DNA of 36,977 nucleotides from Listeria fleischmannii subsp. fleischmannii LU2006-1 (GTDB lineage: Bacteria; Bacillota; Bacilli; Lactobacillales; Listeriaceae). Shown piece by piece: positions 1 to 8,036 of the stretch (the stretch's first letter is position 1; every line of letters starts with the position of its first letter). The stretch covers positions 12,299 to 49,275 of the forward strand of contig NZ_ALWW01000017.1 in NCBI RefSeq assembly GCF_000344175.1, in the 5' to 3' direction. The notes below the pieces were generated by a model. That model saw nothing but the letters and a program-made list of their open reading frames with translations, did not search any database and was not told where the DNA came from. Both the position numbers and the translations under genes were made by a program.

Positions 1-275
1 CGGATCAGGTTATTTTTACGCCAGAAGAGTTGAGTCAGGCGACAAAAGAGCAACTTTATTTAGCCCTACGTTTTGCTTTGATTGAGATGATAGCCGGTGA
101 TTACCCGTTTCCTATTTTGATTGATGATGGTTTTGTTAATTTTGATAAAAAGCGGCTCGATTTAATGATGGAGTTACTGCGTTACCAAAAGACAAACAAT
201 CAAGTCATTTTCTTTACATGTCATGAGGAAGCTAGCAAATATTTTTCACCTGACGATAGACTCATGCTATACTAA
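1..275 (+). CDS. yhaN: YhaN/SbcC-like AAA ATPase, C-terminal fragment
   Basis: This is the 3' end of a gene that begins upstream of the window; the reading frame is open from base 3. The visible residues carry two late motifs of the RecF/SbcC/Rad50 ATPase family: an ABC-type signature (ELSQATKEQLYLALR, about bases 27-72) and a Walker B stretch (PILIDDGFVNFD) followed by a D-loop-like region and a switch histidine (FFTCHEE). It stops 39 bases before yhaM, and yhaN-yhaM is the usual order in Bacillus and Listeria, so the two are probably co-transcribed. The family binds DNA and is linked to repair; the exact role of YhaN is not established. The identification rests on the motifs plus the neighbour. 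Confidence 0.85.
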   Translation, partial: DQVIFTPEELSQATKEQLYLALRFALIEMIAGDYPFPILIDDGFVNFDKKRLDLMMELLRYQKTNNQVIFFTCHEEASKYFSPDDRLMLY

Positions 276-314
276 ACTTAGGTAGAAAGCATAGACAGAA
301 AGTAGGCGAAATGA

Positions 315-1259
315 TTGGAAAGAAAATTGTTAGAATTTGATGTCGGAGAAAGTGTTGAATTATTTTTACTTATAAAATCTAGTGTAAAAGGAACAGCCAG
401 TAATGGGAAGCCGTTTTTAAGTCTTGTTTTACAAGATAAATCCGGGGAACTTGAAGCGAAACTTTGGGATGTTTCAGAGTCGGACGAAGCGTCTTATGCT
501 GCGGAGCATATTGTTCATATTGCAGGGGACATTCAAAATTACAGGGGAAGAAAGCAATTGAAAATCCGCCAGATTCGTAAGGCAACTGCTGCTGATAATG
601 TTAGCGCAGGCGAATTTATGGAGACGGCTCCGGTAAATAAAGATGAGATGGCTGAAGAAATTACGCAATATATTTTTGAAATGAAAAACGCTAATTTACA
701 ACGAATTACACGTTCGCTCCTCAAAAAATATCAAGATAAATTTTATGATTATCCGGCTGCGGTAAGACACCATCATGAATTTGTATCCGGCCTCAGCTAT
801 CATGTTGTTTCGATGTTACGACTTGCAAAATCGATTAGTGACCTTTATCCAAGTGTGAATCGCGATTTGCTTTATGCGGGTGTTATTTTACATGATTTGG
901 GAAAAGTGATTGAATTATCCGGACCTGTTTCAACGACCTATACACTAGAAGGCAATCTGATTGGTCACATTTCAATTGTTGTGGAAGAAGTAAGTAAAAT
1001 GGCAGAAGAGCTAAATATAGAGGGCGAAGAAGTGGTCATTTTAAAACATATCTTGTTAGCTCATCACGGGAAAGGTGAATGGGGTAGCCCTAAACCTCCA
1101 TTAGTACGGGAGGCAGAAATTTTGCATCAAATTGATTTAATGGATGCTTCGATGAATATGATGGAAAAAGCATTACGCCATACAAAACCGGGCGAATTTT
1201 CAGAACGTATTTTTGGTCTTGATAATCGTTCGTTTTACCGTCCAAGTTTTGATGTCTAG
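315..1259 (+). CDS. yhaM: 3'-5' exoribonuclease YhaM
   Basis: The protein has 314 residues, the same length as Bacillus subtilis YhaM, a cytoplasmic Mn-dependent 3'-5' exonuclease acting on RNA and single-stranded DNA. Residues about 12-90 form an OB-fold nucleic-acid-binding domain ([22 protein letters not shown]). Residues about 150-290 form an HD-type metal-dependent phosphohydrolase domain with H163 and the HD pair at 193-194 in ILHDLGKV. The start is TTG at 315: the frame and length fit YhaM, and a modest AGG-rich site lies about 8 bases upstream. It follows yhaN by 39 bases and is closed by a strong terminator. Confidence 0.93.
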   Translation: MERKLLEFDVGESVELFLLIKSSVKGTASNGKPFLSLVLQDKSGELEAKLWDVSESDEASYAAEHIVHIAGDIQNYRGRKQLKIRQIRKATAADNVSAGEFMETAPVNKDEMAEEITQYIFEMKNANLQRITRSLLKKYQDKFYDYPAAVRHHHEFVSGLSYHVVSMLRLAKSISDLYPSVNRDLLYAGVILHDLGKVIELSGPVSTTYTLEGNLIGHISIVVEEVSKMAEELNIEGEEVVILKHILLAHHGKGEWGSPKPPLVREAEILHQIDLMDASMNMMEKALRHTKPGEFSERIFGLDNRSFYRPSFDV

Positions 1260-1260
1260 A

Positions 1261-1293
1261 AAACACATAGCCTAAGGGGCTGTGTGTTTTTTT
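1261..1293 (+). terminator. Rho-independent terminator of yhaNM
   Basis: A stem ACACATAGCC / GGCTGTGTGT (with G-U pairing) is followed by a run of seven or more T, directly after the yhaM stop codon. Confidence 0.9.
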
Positions 1294-1399
1294 GAATATG
1301 GGATGGGAAATCAACTATTTTGTTTTGGGTTATAAAGATAGATGAATTGCGTGAGTTTCATGGAGATATAGATGGCTACTTAAACATTTTATAAAATAC

Positions 1400-1438
1400 A
1401 AAAAACGCACCTTTCAAATAGAGAAAAGTGCGTTTTAT
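1400..1438 (-). terminator. Terminator of prsA (A/T-flanked, possibly bidirectional)
   Basis: The inverted repeat AAAACGCAC / GTGCGTTTT encloses about 17 bases. On the minus strand it follows the prsA stop by about 33 bases and ends in a T run. The A/T flanks on both sides would let it work in both directions. The stretch 1294-1399 between the two terminators holds nothing I recognise. Confidence 0.85.
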
Positions 1439-1470
1439 TTGGTTTGACGTATCTTTGCTTATACGTTATT

Positions 1471-2349
1471 TTATTTGTTTGAGCTTGATGATGAAGATGT
1501 ATAATCTTTAAAAGCATCTTTTAAATCTTTATCTTCAACTTTAATGCCAGCATCTTTGTAAACTTTTTTAAGTGCTTTTTGCATATTTTCTTGGTTTACT
1601 TGAGATGCAAGATAAGCTTCTTTTACTTTTGCTTTATCTTTTTCAAATGTAGTTTTGCTTGCTGGTTCGTCCATTTGGATAATATGGTAACCATACTGAG
1701 ATTTTACAGGTGCACTAATATCGCCTTTGTTTTTAAGTGCATAAGCAGCTTTTTCAAATGCAGGATCCATTTTTCCTGGTCCGAAAGCATCTAATTTACC
1801 ACCATTTTCTTTTGTTGCAGTATCAGTGGAGTACTGTTTAGCAAGGTCAGAAAATTTAGCGCCATCTTTTAATTTCGCTTCAATTTCTTTTGCTGTTTTC
1901 TCATCACCAACAAGAATATGACTTACAGTGATGTCAGGTTTCCAAGTTTTGTAGTACTCTTTTAATGTTTTATCATCTGTTTTTGTGTTAGCTTCAGTAG
2001 CTTTTGTTACAAGCATGTTATATTTAATGTTTTCTTTGAAGCTCTCTTCTGTTAAACCACTTTGTGCAAGGACAGATGAGAATTGATCACCATATTGATC
2101 TTTATATTTTTTAACTTCAGCGTTGATTTCTTTATCGGATACTTTATATTTGTCTTCTAATACTTTTTCAAAAGTAAGTTGTTGTACAGTTTGAGCACCA
2201 TACTTATCTTTCATCGCTTCATAGAGCTCATCTTTTGTTACATTCCCGTCGTCAGTTTTAACGACATCTCCACCATTACCACAAGCTGTTAAACCAACAA
2301 CTGCTAATGCAGAGACAATTCCTAATGCCATTTTCTTTTTGATTTCCAT
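1471..2349 (-). CDS. prsA2: PrsA foldase lipoprotein (parvulin-type PPIase)
   Basis: This extracytoplasmic foldase helps secreted proteins fold after translocation; the Listeria monocytogenes homologue at this locus (PrsA2, lmo2219) is needed for virulence-factor folding. The 292-residue protein has a lipoprotein signal ending in GLTAC, with lipidated Cys23. Its parvulin domain spans about 141-230 (VSHILV ... GGKLDAFGPGKMDPAFEKAAYAL ... YGYHII), flanked by PrsA-type N- and C-terminal regions. The C-terminus is a serine-rich tail. I chose ATG at 2349. A GTG at 2361 is in frame but sits one base after the AAGGAG site, too close to be used; the ATG is about 13 bases away. It is monocistronic, with its own promoter and terminator. 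Confidence 0.93.
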   Translation of the reverse strand: MEIKKKMALGIVSALAVVGLTACGNGGDVVKTDDGNVTKDELYEAMKDKYGAQTVQQLTFEKVLEDKYKVSDKEINAEVKKYKDQYGDQFSSVLAQSGLTEESFKENIKYNMLVTKATEANTKTDDKTLKEYYKTWKPDITVSHILVGDEKTAKEIEAKLKDGAKFSDLAKQYSTDTATKENGGKLDAFGPGKMDPAFEKAAYALKNKGDISAPVKSQYGYHIIQMDEPASKTTFEKDKAKVKEAYLASQVNQENMQKALKKVYKDAGIKVEDKDLKDAFKDYTSSSSSSNK

Positions 2350-2412
2350 TAAACTAAACACTCTCCTTAGTTGATTGTAAATATCTCCTGTTTACAAATA
2401 GTATCATAACAC

Positions 2413-2442
2413 ATTTTATTCCACAATTTATGAATATGTCAA
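2413..2442 (-). promoter_or_regulatory. Predicted sigma-A promoter of prsA
   Basis: On the minus strand TTGACA (2442-2437) is separated by 18 bases from TAAAAT (2418-2413). I see no convincing PrfA box (TTAACAnnTGTTAA) at or near it. Confidence 0.7.
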
Positions 2443-2476
2443 AAATTTAATGATATTCTCATGAAACTTTTTGACA

Positions 2477-3016
2477 TTATTCAGCGATTAAAATCGAAAA
2501 ACCACTCTTTGCATCTTCCACATAACAATTTTTAGGACACTTCCTTACGTGGTTGACTTGAATAAAGCTTGGATAGCTCATTCCAATATGAACTGAAAGT
2601 AAAATTAGAAAGAATGGCGAGGTCCAAATAGGGATAAACATTGCGAGAATGATAAATCCTACTAATATGAGAAAAAATGGTAATAAAAGTGAAAAAACAT
2701 ATCGTTTAATGGGAACCATTTGTTTCAGACGCACTTGCAAACAAGGAAGAATATAAAAATGTCTTTTAAATCCTATTTTAAGGCCAGCACGATAACGGAA
2801 TAAAGCTAGAACGTGAAGCGCCTTATGCATAGGATAAATAATTACTAGACCTAGAATAAATATTAAATTGTAAGTTGGTATAAAATCACCAGGAACGATG
2901 AAATTGTGCACTAAAAATAAAATACAAAGCGCACTAAACCAAATAAGAACACTTTTTAAAATCACACGATTGTATTCATCGCGGCGCTCTGTGTTAACAG
3001 ACTTAAAACAGCGCAT
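2477..3016 (-). CDS. DUF3267 family membrane protein (zincin-like fold, altered motif)
   Basis: The 179-residue protein has about four hydrophobic membrane segments. After the second comes the stretch PMHKALHVLALFRYR, at the place where DUF3267 proteins (putative membrane zincins) carry an HExxH-type motif. Here it reads HKALH, so the usual catalytic glutamate is replaced by lysine. The C-terminal EDAKSGFSIL is also typical of the family. The start is ATG 3016, 8 bases after a GGAGG site; a longer in-frame start (TTG 3037) lies upstream of that site and is unlikely. The position between prsA and the ytxH-like gene matches lmo2218. The function is unknown, and proteolytic activity is doubtful without the glutamate. 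Confidence 0.75.
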   Translation of the reverse strand: MRCFKSVNTERRDEYNRVILKSVLIWFSALCILFLVHNFIVPGDFIPTYNLIFILGLVIIYPMHKALHVLALFRYRAGLKIGFKRHFYILPCLQVRLKQMVPIKRYVFSLLLPFFLILVGFIILAMFIPIWTSPFFLILLSVHIGMSYPSFIQVNHVRKCPKNCYVEDAKSGFSILIAE

Positions 3017-3059
3017 TGAATATTGCCTCCATTTCAATATTGGGCTTACATACCATAGT

Positions 3060-3088
3060 ATTGTATGCTCTCAAATACTTTATTTCAA
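3060..3088 (-). promoter_or_regulatory. Predicted sigma-A promoter of the DUF3267 gene
   Basis: On the minus strand TTGAAA (3088-3083), a 17-base spacer and TACAAT (3065-3060) lie about 45 bases upstream of the GGAGG-preceded ATG. Confidence 0.7.
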
Positions 3089-3130
3089 GTCTTTTTTGAA
3101 ATTTTTTATGGAAGTATGACGATTTTTTGA

Positions 3131-3163
3131 CAATAAAAAATCTCCCTTTATAAAAAGAGAGGT
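3131..3163 (-). terminator. Terminator downstream of the ytxH-like gene
   Basis: On the minus strand an imperfect stem (CTCTCTTT / AAAGGGAG) is followed by ATTTTTTATT. It closes the transcript that comes from hit and the ytxH-like gene, after the structured element at 3157-3293. Confidence 0.65.
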
Positions 3164-3293
3164 TTCAGACTTCTGACAAACGGCAATCTTCGTTGTTATT
3201 GCCTCCGTTCTGGTGCTCACGTACTTGAGTACTCTTCGCTCCAGTACTCGGCTCTGCCTAGAATCTCACCATTTGTCAGCAGCCTGAGGTTCT
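3157..3293. repeat. Structured intergenic element with nested inverted repeats
   Basis: About 135 bases lie between the ytxH-like stop and its terminator. The outer arms are CTGACAAA (3173-3180) and TTTGTCAG (3272-3279), extended by imperfect pairing of the flanks. Inside are GGCAAT (3182-3187) / ATTGCC (3198-3203) and two copies of AGTACT (3228-3233, 3243-3248). There is no open frame of note. It looks like a dispersed intergenic repeat or a folded 3' untranslated region. Only one copy is in this window, so repetition elsewhere is an inference. Confidence 0.5.
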
Positions 3294-3296
3294 TAG

Positions 3297-3659
3297 TTAT
3301 TTGGTATCTTTTTTAAGTGTCTTTTCTAAATCTGAAATCGTTTTTTGCATATCCTTAATCTCATCTTTTAAGCGTTTCTTTTCTGGCTCCATATCCTCAT
3401 TCCATTTAGAAACGGAGTCCATAATATCACTTGAAACATCTTTAATTAGGGCACTACCTTCTGTTCCTAAAACTTGTACAGATTGTAGTAACTCATTTGC
3501 ATTATAAGCAAGTTCCTTTAAAATAACAGAAGCCTCACCAGATTTTTCTACAATATCTTGACGCAATTCACGACCGGATTTCGGTGCGAATAAAATGGAA
3601 GTTGCGGCTCCTGTAACAGCTCCCGCGAGTATACCGAATATCAAAGCTTTTTTGTCCAA
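3297..3659 (-). CDS. YtxH domain protein
   Basis: The 120-residue protein has one N-terminal hydrophobic segment with small residues (residues about 5-25, GILAGAVTGAATSILFAPKS). The motif FAPKSGRELRQDI follows, which defines the YtxH family (general-stress-associated small membrane proteins). The rest is a charged coiled coil, KDEIKDMQKTISDLEKTLKK at the end. The start is TTG 3659, 8 bases after AAGGAG; the GTG at 3668 overlaps that site and is less likely. It lies 41 bases downstream of hit on the same strand and is likely co-transcribed. The B. subtilis counterpart yhaH is also next to hit. The molecular role is unknown. Confidence 0.85.
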   Translation of the reverse strand: MDKKALIFGILAGAVTGAATSILFAPKSGRELRQDIVEKSGEASVILKELAYNANELLQSVQVLGTEGSALIKDVSSDIMDSVSKWNEDMEPEKKRLKDEIKDMQKTISDLEKTLKKDTK

Positions 3660-3700
3660 AATAATCACTCCTTACAAATTTCTGAATGTAGGTGCTAAAA

Positions 3701-4126
3701 TCAGGATGGAATCAAGGCGCTAATTTTTGCTGCGCGTTTTAGAAATTCTTCCTGAGAGTATGTATTCGAATTATCTTTCCACTTGAAACCAAAATCATCA
3801 TTTTTAGAATAGCGCGGTATTAAGTGGACGTGACAATGAAAAACAGTTTGTGAGGCAATTTCTTCATTATTATTTAAAATATTAATGCCATCAGCTGCGT
3901 AAGCTTCTTTTACAGCATTCGCAATTTTAGGAACACGTTTATAAAGCTCAGAAGCCGTTTCTTCGTCTAAATCAAGCATATTTCGAGCATGCTTTTTGGG
4001 AATGACGAGTGTATGGCCTTTTGTCACTTGTCCTAAATCTAAAAAAGCATAAACTTTATCATCTTCATAGATTTTTGCAGAGGGGATGTCTCCATTTATA
4101 ATTTTGCAGAAAATACAATCTTCCAC
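3701..4126 (-). CDS. hit: HIT family nucleotide hydrolase
   Basis: A small cytoplasmic nucleoside phosphoramidase/hydrolase of the histidine triad superfamily. The 141 residues include the N-terminal CIFCKI, the GHTLVIPKKHA strand, and the triad H97-C-H99-V-H101 in HCHVHLIP, which holds the catalytic histidines. The likely start is GTG at 4126, 8 bases after an AGGTGG site; longer in-frame starts at 4138 (GTG) and 4132 (TTG) overlap or crowd that site. It is divergent from ecsA across about 170 bases, as in Bacillus, and runs into the ytxH-like gene. Confidence 0.92.
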   Translation of the reverse strand: MEDCIFCKIINGDIPSAKIYEDDKVYAFLDLGQVTKGHTLVIPKKHARNMLDLDEETASELYKRVPKIANAVKEAYAADGINILNNNEEIASQTVFHCHVHLIPRYSKNDDFGFKWKDNSNTYSQEEFLKRAAKISALIPS

Positions 4127-4230
4127 ATGCAATACCACCTTTCCTTGTATATAATTGTGCTACTATTCTAATTTACCATAAAAAAAAAAGGAAAAGCATG
4201 TTTTAGAACTAGATAATTAAGAGAAGTTTA

Positions 4231-4249
4231 ATAGCAAATATGCTATTAT
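4231..4249 (+). promoter_or_regulatory. Possible extended -10 promoter of ecsAB with inverted repeat
   Basis: TGCTATTAT (4241-4249) is an extended -10 element about 50 bases before ecsA, with no good -35. The inverted repeat ATAGCA (4231-4236) / TGCTAT (4241-4246) overlaps it and could bind a regulator. Confidence 0.45.
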
Positions 4250-4299
4250 AAAAAGTAAGCAAAATGTTAATTAGATTTTTTAAGGAGGATTTTGAATCA

Positions 4300-5052
4300 A
4301 TGCCCTTACTTGAAGTAGAACATTTAACTGGCGGATATACGAAACGGCCAGTGTTAAAAAATATTTCATTCAAAATTGAAGAAAAACAAATTATCGGACT
4401 TATTGGATTAAATGGTGCTGGTAAGAGTACAACGATTAAACATATCACTGGATTAATGCAACCTAAAATGGGACAAATCCGAATTAATGGTCATAAATTA
4501 ACCGATGATGTGGAAATGTATCGTTCGCAGTTTTCCTACATTCCGGAAACACCTATATTGTATGAGGAGTTAACGCTTCGTGAACATTTAGAATTAACTG
4601 CGATGGCTTACGGGCTTAGCGAAGAAGAATTCGAGAAAAGAATGCAACCCCTTTTAAAAGAGTTTCGTTTAGAAAAAAAATTAAACTGGTTTCCCGCTCA
4701 TTTTTCTAAAGGAATGAAACAAAAAGTTATGATTATGTCGGCTTTTTTAGTAGAACCAAAATTATATATTATTGATGAGCCTTTTGTAGGACTCGATCCA
4801 CTAGGTATTCAGTCTTTACTTGGATGGATTAGGGAAATGCGTGATAAAGGTGCAAGTATTTTAATGTCTACACATATTTTAGCGACAGCAGAAAAATATT
4901 GTGATAGTTTTATTATTCTTCATCACGGAGAAGTAAGAGCAGAAGGGACGCTTCAAGAGTTGCAAGAACAGTTTGGGATGAGCGGTGCATCTCTCGATGA
5001 AATTTATATCCAATTAACGAAGGAAGAAGACGGCGATGAAGAAGAGGTTTGA
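4300..5052 (+). CDS. ecsA: ABC transporter ATPase EcsA
   Basis: The cytoplasmic ATPase of the EcsAB exporter, which in Bacillus and Staphylococcus affects protein secretion, regulated proteolysis and peptide export. The 250 residues carry Walker A GLNGAGKS (36-43), a Q-loop region, an altered signature (FSKGMKQKV), Walker B YIIDEPFVGLDPLG and the switch histidine in STHILATAEK. The start is ATG 4300, after AAGGAGG; the length agrees with B. subtilis EcsA (247). A longer frame from 4264 precedes the ribosome site and is rejected. The end overlaps ecsB by 17 bases, so translation is probably coupled. Confidence 0.93.
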   Translation: MPLLEVEHLTGGYTKRPVLKNISFKIEEKQIIGLIGLNGAGKSTTIKHITGLMQPKMGQIRINGHKLTDDVEMYRSQFSYIPETPILYEELTLREHLELTAMAYGLSEEEFEKRMQPLLKEFRLEKKLNWFPAHFSKGMKQKVMIMSAFLVEPKLYIIDEPFVGLDPLGIQSLLGWIREMRDKGASILMSTHILATAEKYCDSFIILHHGEVRAEGTLQELQEQFGMSGASLDEIYIQLTKEEDGDEEEV

Positions 5053-6259
5053 TAGCACTGTACTTTTTCGTGAAAGATTTAGCGCATATACAGATGAGTT
5101 AAATAAATACCTCCGCTATATGTTTAACGATCATCTATTATTCGTTTTAATTATTGGTATCGGTGCGGGCATTTTTTATTATGCAGATTGGGTTAAACAT
5201 ATTTCGCCTAGCTTCCCAGCGGTGCCACTCATGGTTATTCTACTTACGAGTGCGGTTTGTTTTGGAAGTATCGCAACCCTTTTAAAACGTCCAGATGCTG
5301 TCTATCTTATTGTGCAGGAAAAAGAAATGGGCCGCTATTTTAAAAAGGCAAAATGGACAAGTGGCTTGATGCAAAGCTACATTTTTGCGATTATCTTACT
5401 CGCTTCCTTGCCGATGTATGTCGCAGTAACGAGCTACCCGTATTCACGATTTATCCCACTTTTTATTATGGCTTTCATTCTTAAATTTTGGAATACGTAT
5501 ACGCAGTTTGAAGTAGCAAAATTAGATAATCCTGATACTACATGGATGTTTTTCCGTGTCATTTTAAGCGCTATAAGCTTTTATATCTTACTCGCTTTTT
5601 CTCTTTTATGGACGATTCCAGTCGTGTTAGTTCTTTTGGGTAGCTCCTTTTACTTAGTTTTGTTAAAAGCGAAAGGGAAAACATTACGTTGGGATTATTT
5701 AATTGAAAAAGAAGAGTCTCGCATGAATCGTTTTTATCGGCTAGTCAATCTTTTCACAGATGTCCCCCATTTGAAAGGGACTGTGAGACGTAGAAATTAT
5801 TTAGACTTTCTTTATAGACCGATTCCTTATGCGAAACGTAAAACATTTGCGTATTTGTTTAGCAGAACTTTTGTACGCACGAATGAATATATTGGTTTAT
5901 ACACTCGATTAACCGCTATCGCACTATTATTGCTCATTTTTATTCAAGGTTTTTATCTTAATATGATCATTTCTTTATTATTTATCTATTTAACAGGTTT
6001 TCAGTTTATACCAATGCTAAAACATTTTGATGGACAAATGATGCTGCAACTTTATCCCATCCAAGATTCCTTCCGAACACGTAGTTTTATACACTTCATT
6101 CGGATACTTCTTGTCGCGCAAGCATTACTATTTGGCATTATCGGCATCGCTCAAAATGGAACCATCGGAGGACTCCTTATTGTCGGTGTTAACCTTGCCT
6201 TTGTAGTTGTATTTTCCTTTATTTATATTCCATTTCGTGTTAAAAAAATGTATACGTAA
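5036..6259 (+). CDS. ecsB: ABC transporter permease EcsB
   Basis: The membrane partner of EcsA: 407 residues against about 408 in B. subtilis. It has several hydrophobic segments, roughly at residues 35-55, 60-80, 115-165, 180-210, 285-320 and 350-400, separated by a basic cytoplasmic region (RLVNLFTDVPHLKGTVRRRNYLDFLYRP) that is typical of the family. It begins inside the 3' end of ecsA and ends at a very strong terminator. The two genes form a simple two-gene operon. Confidence 0.93.
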   Translation: MKKRFDSTVLFRERFSAYTDELNKYLRYMFNDHLLFVLIIGIGAGIFYYADWVKHISPSFPAVPLMVILLTSAVCFGSIATLLKRPDAVYLIVQEKEMGRYFKKAKWTSGLMQSYIFAIILLASLPMYVAVTSYPYSRFIPLFIMAFILKFWNTYTQFEVAKLDNPDTTWMFFRVILSAISFYILLAFSLLWTIPVVLVLLGSSFYLVLLKAKGKTLRWDYLIEKEESRMNRFYRLVNLFTDVPHLKGTVRRRNYLDFLYRPIPYAKRKTFAYLFSRTFVRTNEYIGLYTRLTAIALLLLIFIQGFYLNMIISLLFIYLTGFQFIPMLKHFDGQMMLQLYPIQDSFRTRSFIHFIRILLVAQALLFGIIGIAQNGTIGGLLIVGVNLAFVVVFSFIYIPFRVKKMYT

Positions 6260-6295
6260 AAAGTGCGGTAAGTTCTTGAACTTACCGCACTTTTA
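6259..6295. terminator. Bidirectional terminator between ecsB and the heme monooxygenase
   Basis: A near-perfect 17-base stem (AAAAGTGCGGTAAGTTC and its complement) with a two-base centre lies between convergent genes. A and T tracts flank both arms, so it can stop transcription from either side. The left arm starts at the ecsB stop and the right arm ends one base before the stop of the minus-strand gene. Confidence 0.93.
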
Positions 6296-6799
6296 TTATT
6301 TAAAATCGTGACTGAATTCCGGAAACCGGTACGTATCGATATGAGAAAAACCAATTTGTGAGTTATTTTTTTCCATTATTTTAATGACTTCTGCATGATA
6401 AGGAGTTGTTTTCCATGCTTGATAATATTTTTCAGAATCCCAAAATGTTATAATAAGAAACTTGTTTTGTGTTTTGGATTGGCCAAGTTGGATGCATTGT
6501 AGACCACGCGTATCAGATAAAATATTTACAATCGTTTGATACATTTTTAAAAAGATTGGAATTTCTTCATCACGCACCATGACGTATTCAAAGGTGACAG
6601 AACCATAACCTTTCATTTCTCCGCGCGATTGGAGTAGGCGATACGTTGCGGCTTCTTTTAATACAGTAGGATTTTCGGATTCTTCTAAAATTATCGCATT
6701 ACTGTAATTTTGGAGAAGTTGCAGGGAATGAGTAGGGTGCTCCTCTAACACTTGTCTTAAATAATGCTCAGTTCCAGACGTGATATAGATATTTTTCAT
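6296..6799 (-). CDS. hmoB: Heme-degrading monooxygenase (HmoB/Isd-type)
   Basis: The 167-residue protein matches B. subtilis HmoB (YhgC) and L. monocytogenes Lmo2213, an Isd-type enzyme that opens the heme ring to release iron. The C-terminal half (about 68-155) is an antibiotic-biosynthesis-monooxygenase/dimeric alpha-beta barrel domain (SVTFEYVMVRDEEIPIFLKM ... LIITFWDSEKYYQAWKTTPYH). W129 and H135 sit where IsdG-family enzymes carry their catalytic Trp and heme-binding His. The N-terminal half is the less conserved HmoB extension. It is divergent from hemE and convergent with ecsB. The ribosome site before ATG 6799 is weak (AAAGCTGG). Confidence 0.85.
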   Translation of the reverse strand: MKNIYITSGTEHYLRQVLEEHPTHSLQLLQNYSNAIILEESENPTVLKEAATYRLLQSRGEMKGYGSVTFEYVMVRDEEIPIFLKMYQTIVNILSDTRGLQCIQLGQSKTQNKFLIITFWDSEKYYQAWKTTPYHAEVIKIMEKNNSQIGFSHIDTYRFPEFSHDFK

Positions 6800-6977
6800 G
6801 TTCTTGACCAGCTTTCTGTTTTGAAATTGTTTTGCTGAAACTTATTTTCCACTTTTAGAAAGTTTTAAACAATACTTAAGCAATTTGTTTGGTTTTATAC
6901 ATGATTTTTAGTATTCTTGTCATGGAACAAATAAAATTCTTTATGTGCAAAATTGAACTAAAGGAGCGGACTACTGG

Positions 6978-8036
6978 ATGAATAAAATCGAAAATGATTT
7001 ATTTTTACGAGCTGCGAGAAAGGAAAAAGTCGATACAATCCCCGTATGGTATATGCGCCAAGCTGGACGCTCACAGCCTGAATATCGAAAATTAAAAGAA
7101 AAGTATTCTTTGTTTGAAATTACGCATAATCCTGAATTATGCGCGTATGTGACACGCCTTCCTGTCGAAAATTATGGTGTAGATGCAGCTATTTTATATA
7201 AAGATATTATGACACCATTAGTTGGAATGGGCGTAGAAGTTGAAATAAAAGGTGGAATTGGACCGGTTATTCATAATCCGATTCGAACATTACAAGATGT
7301 TGAAAAACTAGACGTGCTTTCACCAGCAACAGATGTACCTTACATTTTAGATACCATTAAATTATTAACAGAAGAACAACTGACGGTCCCATTAATTGGC
7401 TTTTCTGGTGCTCCTTTTACACTTGCCAGTTATATGATAGAAGGTGGGCCATCAAAAAGTTATCACAAAACGAAAAGTTTAATGTACCGTGAACCGGCTC
7501 TTTGGATTTTATTAATGGATAAACTTGGAAAAATGACAGCTGATTATTTAATTGCGCAAATCGAAGCGGGGGCGAGTGCCGTTCAGATTTTTGATTCATG
7601 GGTTGGCGCGCTTAGTCGAGCAGATTATGCAACATACATAAAACCAGTGATGCGAAAAATCATTGGGAAAGTGAAACAAGAATATCCGAATGTGCCTGTT
7701 ATTATGCAAGCTGTTTCAGCCGCGCATCTGATGGATGAATTTAGCGACTTAAAATTAGATGTTGTAGGTATTGACTGGCGCATGACGATTCAAGAAGCAA
7801 GGGAAAGGCTACCGAATATGGCACTCCAAGGAAACCTAGACCCTTCCATGCTTTTAGCAAAAGAAAAATGTTTAGAGCAAGCAAACGAAATTTTAATTCA
7901 AGGGACAAAAAAACCAGGCTTTATTTTTAATCTAGGTCATGGGGTTTTCCCAGAAGTTGAGCCAGAGATGCTCCGAGAATTAACGTCATTTATTCACAAA
8001 CAAAGCAAAAAATTATTAGGGAGTGAGAACAGATGA
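6978..8036 (+). CDS. hemE: Uroporphyrinogen decarboxylase HemE
   Basis: Converts uroporphyrinogen III to coproporphyrinogen III in heme synthesis. The 352 residues contain the family N-terminal signature [16 protein letters not shown] (23-38), with the substrate-carboxylate arginines, and the second signature [17 protein letters not shown]. The start is ATG after AAAGGAG with an 11-base spacer. Its stop overlaps the hemH start by four bases (ATGA), so the two are translationally coupled. Unlike B. subtilis hemEHY, no hemY (coproporphyrinogen oxidase) gene follows. I found no clear Fur or PerR box upstream, and the promoter elements between 6860 and 6950 are too weak to call. Confidence 0.96.
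   Translation: MNKIENDLFLRAARKEKVDTIPVWYMRQAGRSQPEYRKLKEKYSLFEITHNPELCAYVTRLPVENYGVDAAILYKDIMTPLVGMGVEVEIKGGIGPVIHNPIRTLQDVEKLDVLSPATDVPYILDTIKLLTEEQLTVPLIGFSGAPFTLASYMIEGGPSKSYHKTKSLMYREPALWILLMDKLGKMTADYLIAQIEAGASAVQIFDSWVGALSRADYATYIKPVMRKIIGKVKQEYPNVPVIMQAVSAAHLMDEFSDLKLDVVGIDWRMTIQEARERLPNMALQGNLDPSMLLAKEKCLEQANEILIQGTKKPGFIFNLGHGVFPEVEPEMLRELTSFIHKQSKKLLGSENR

Noticed and set aside
2359-2361. GTG at 2361 as the prsA start
   Set aside because: It is only one base away from the AAGGAG site; ATG 2349 gives the standard lipoprotein signal.
2413-2460. PrfA box at the prsA promoter
   Set aside because: prsA2 has been linked to PrfA in L. monocytogenes, but no sequence close to TTAACAnnTGTTAA is visible here.
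3666-3668. GTG 3668 as the start of the YtxH-like protein
   Set aside because: It overlaps the AAGGAG site itself; TTG 3659 has an 8-base spacing.
6860-6950. Fur or PerR box and promoter for hemEH
   Set aside because: No palindrome near either consensus, and several weak -10/-35 pairs of equal quality; no basis for a call.
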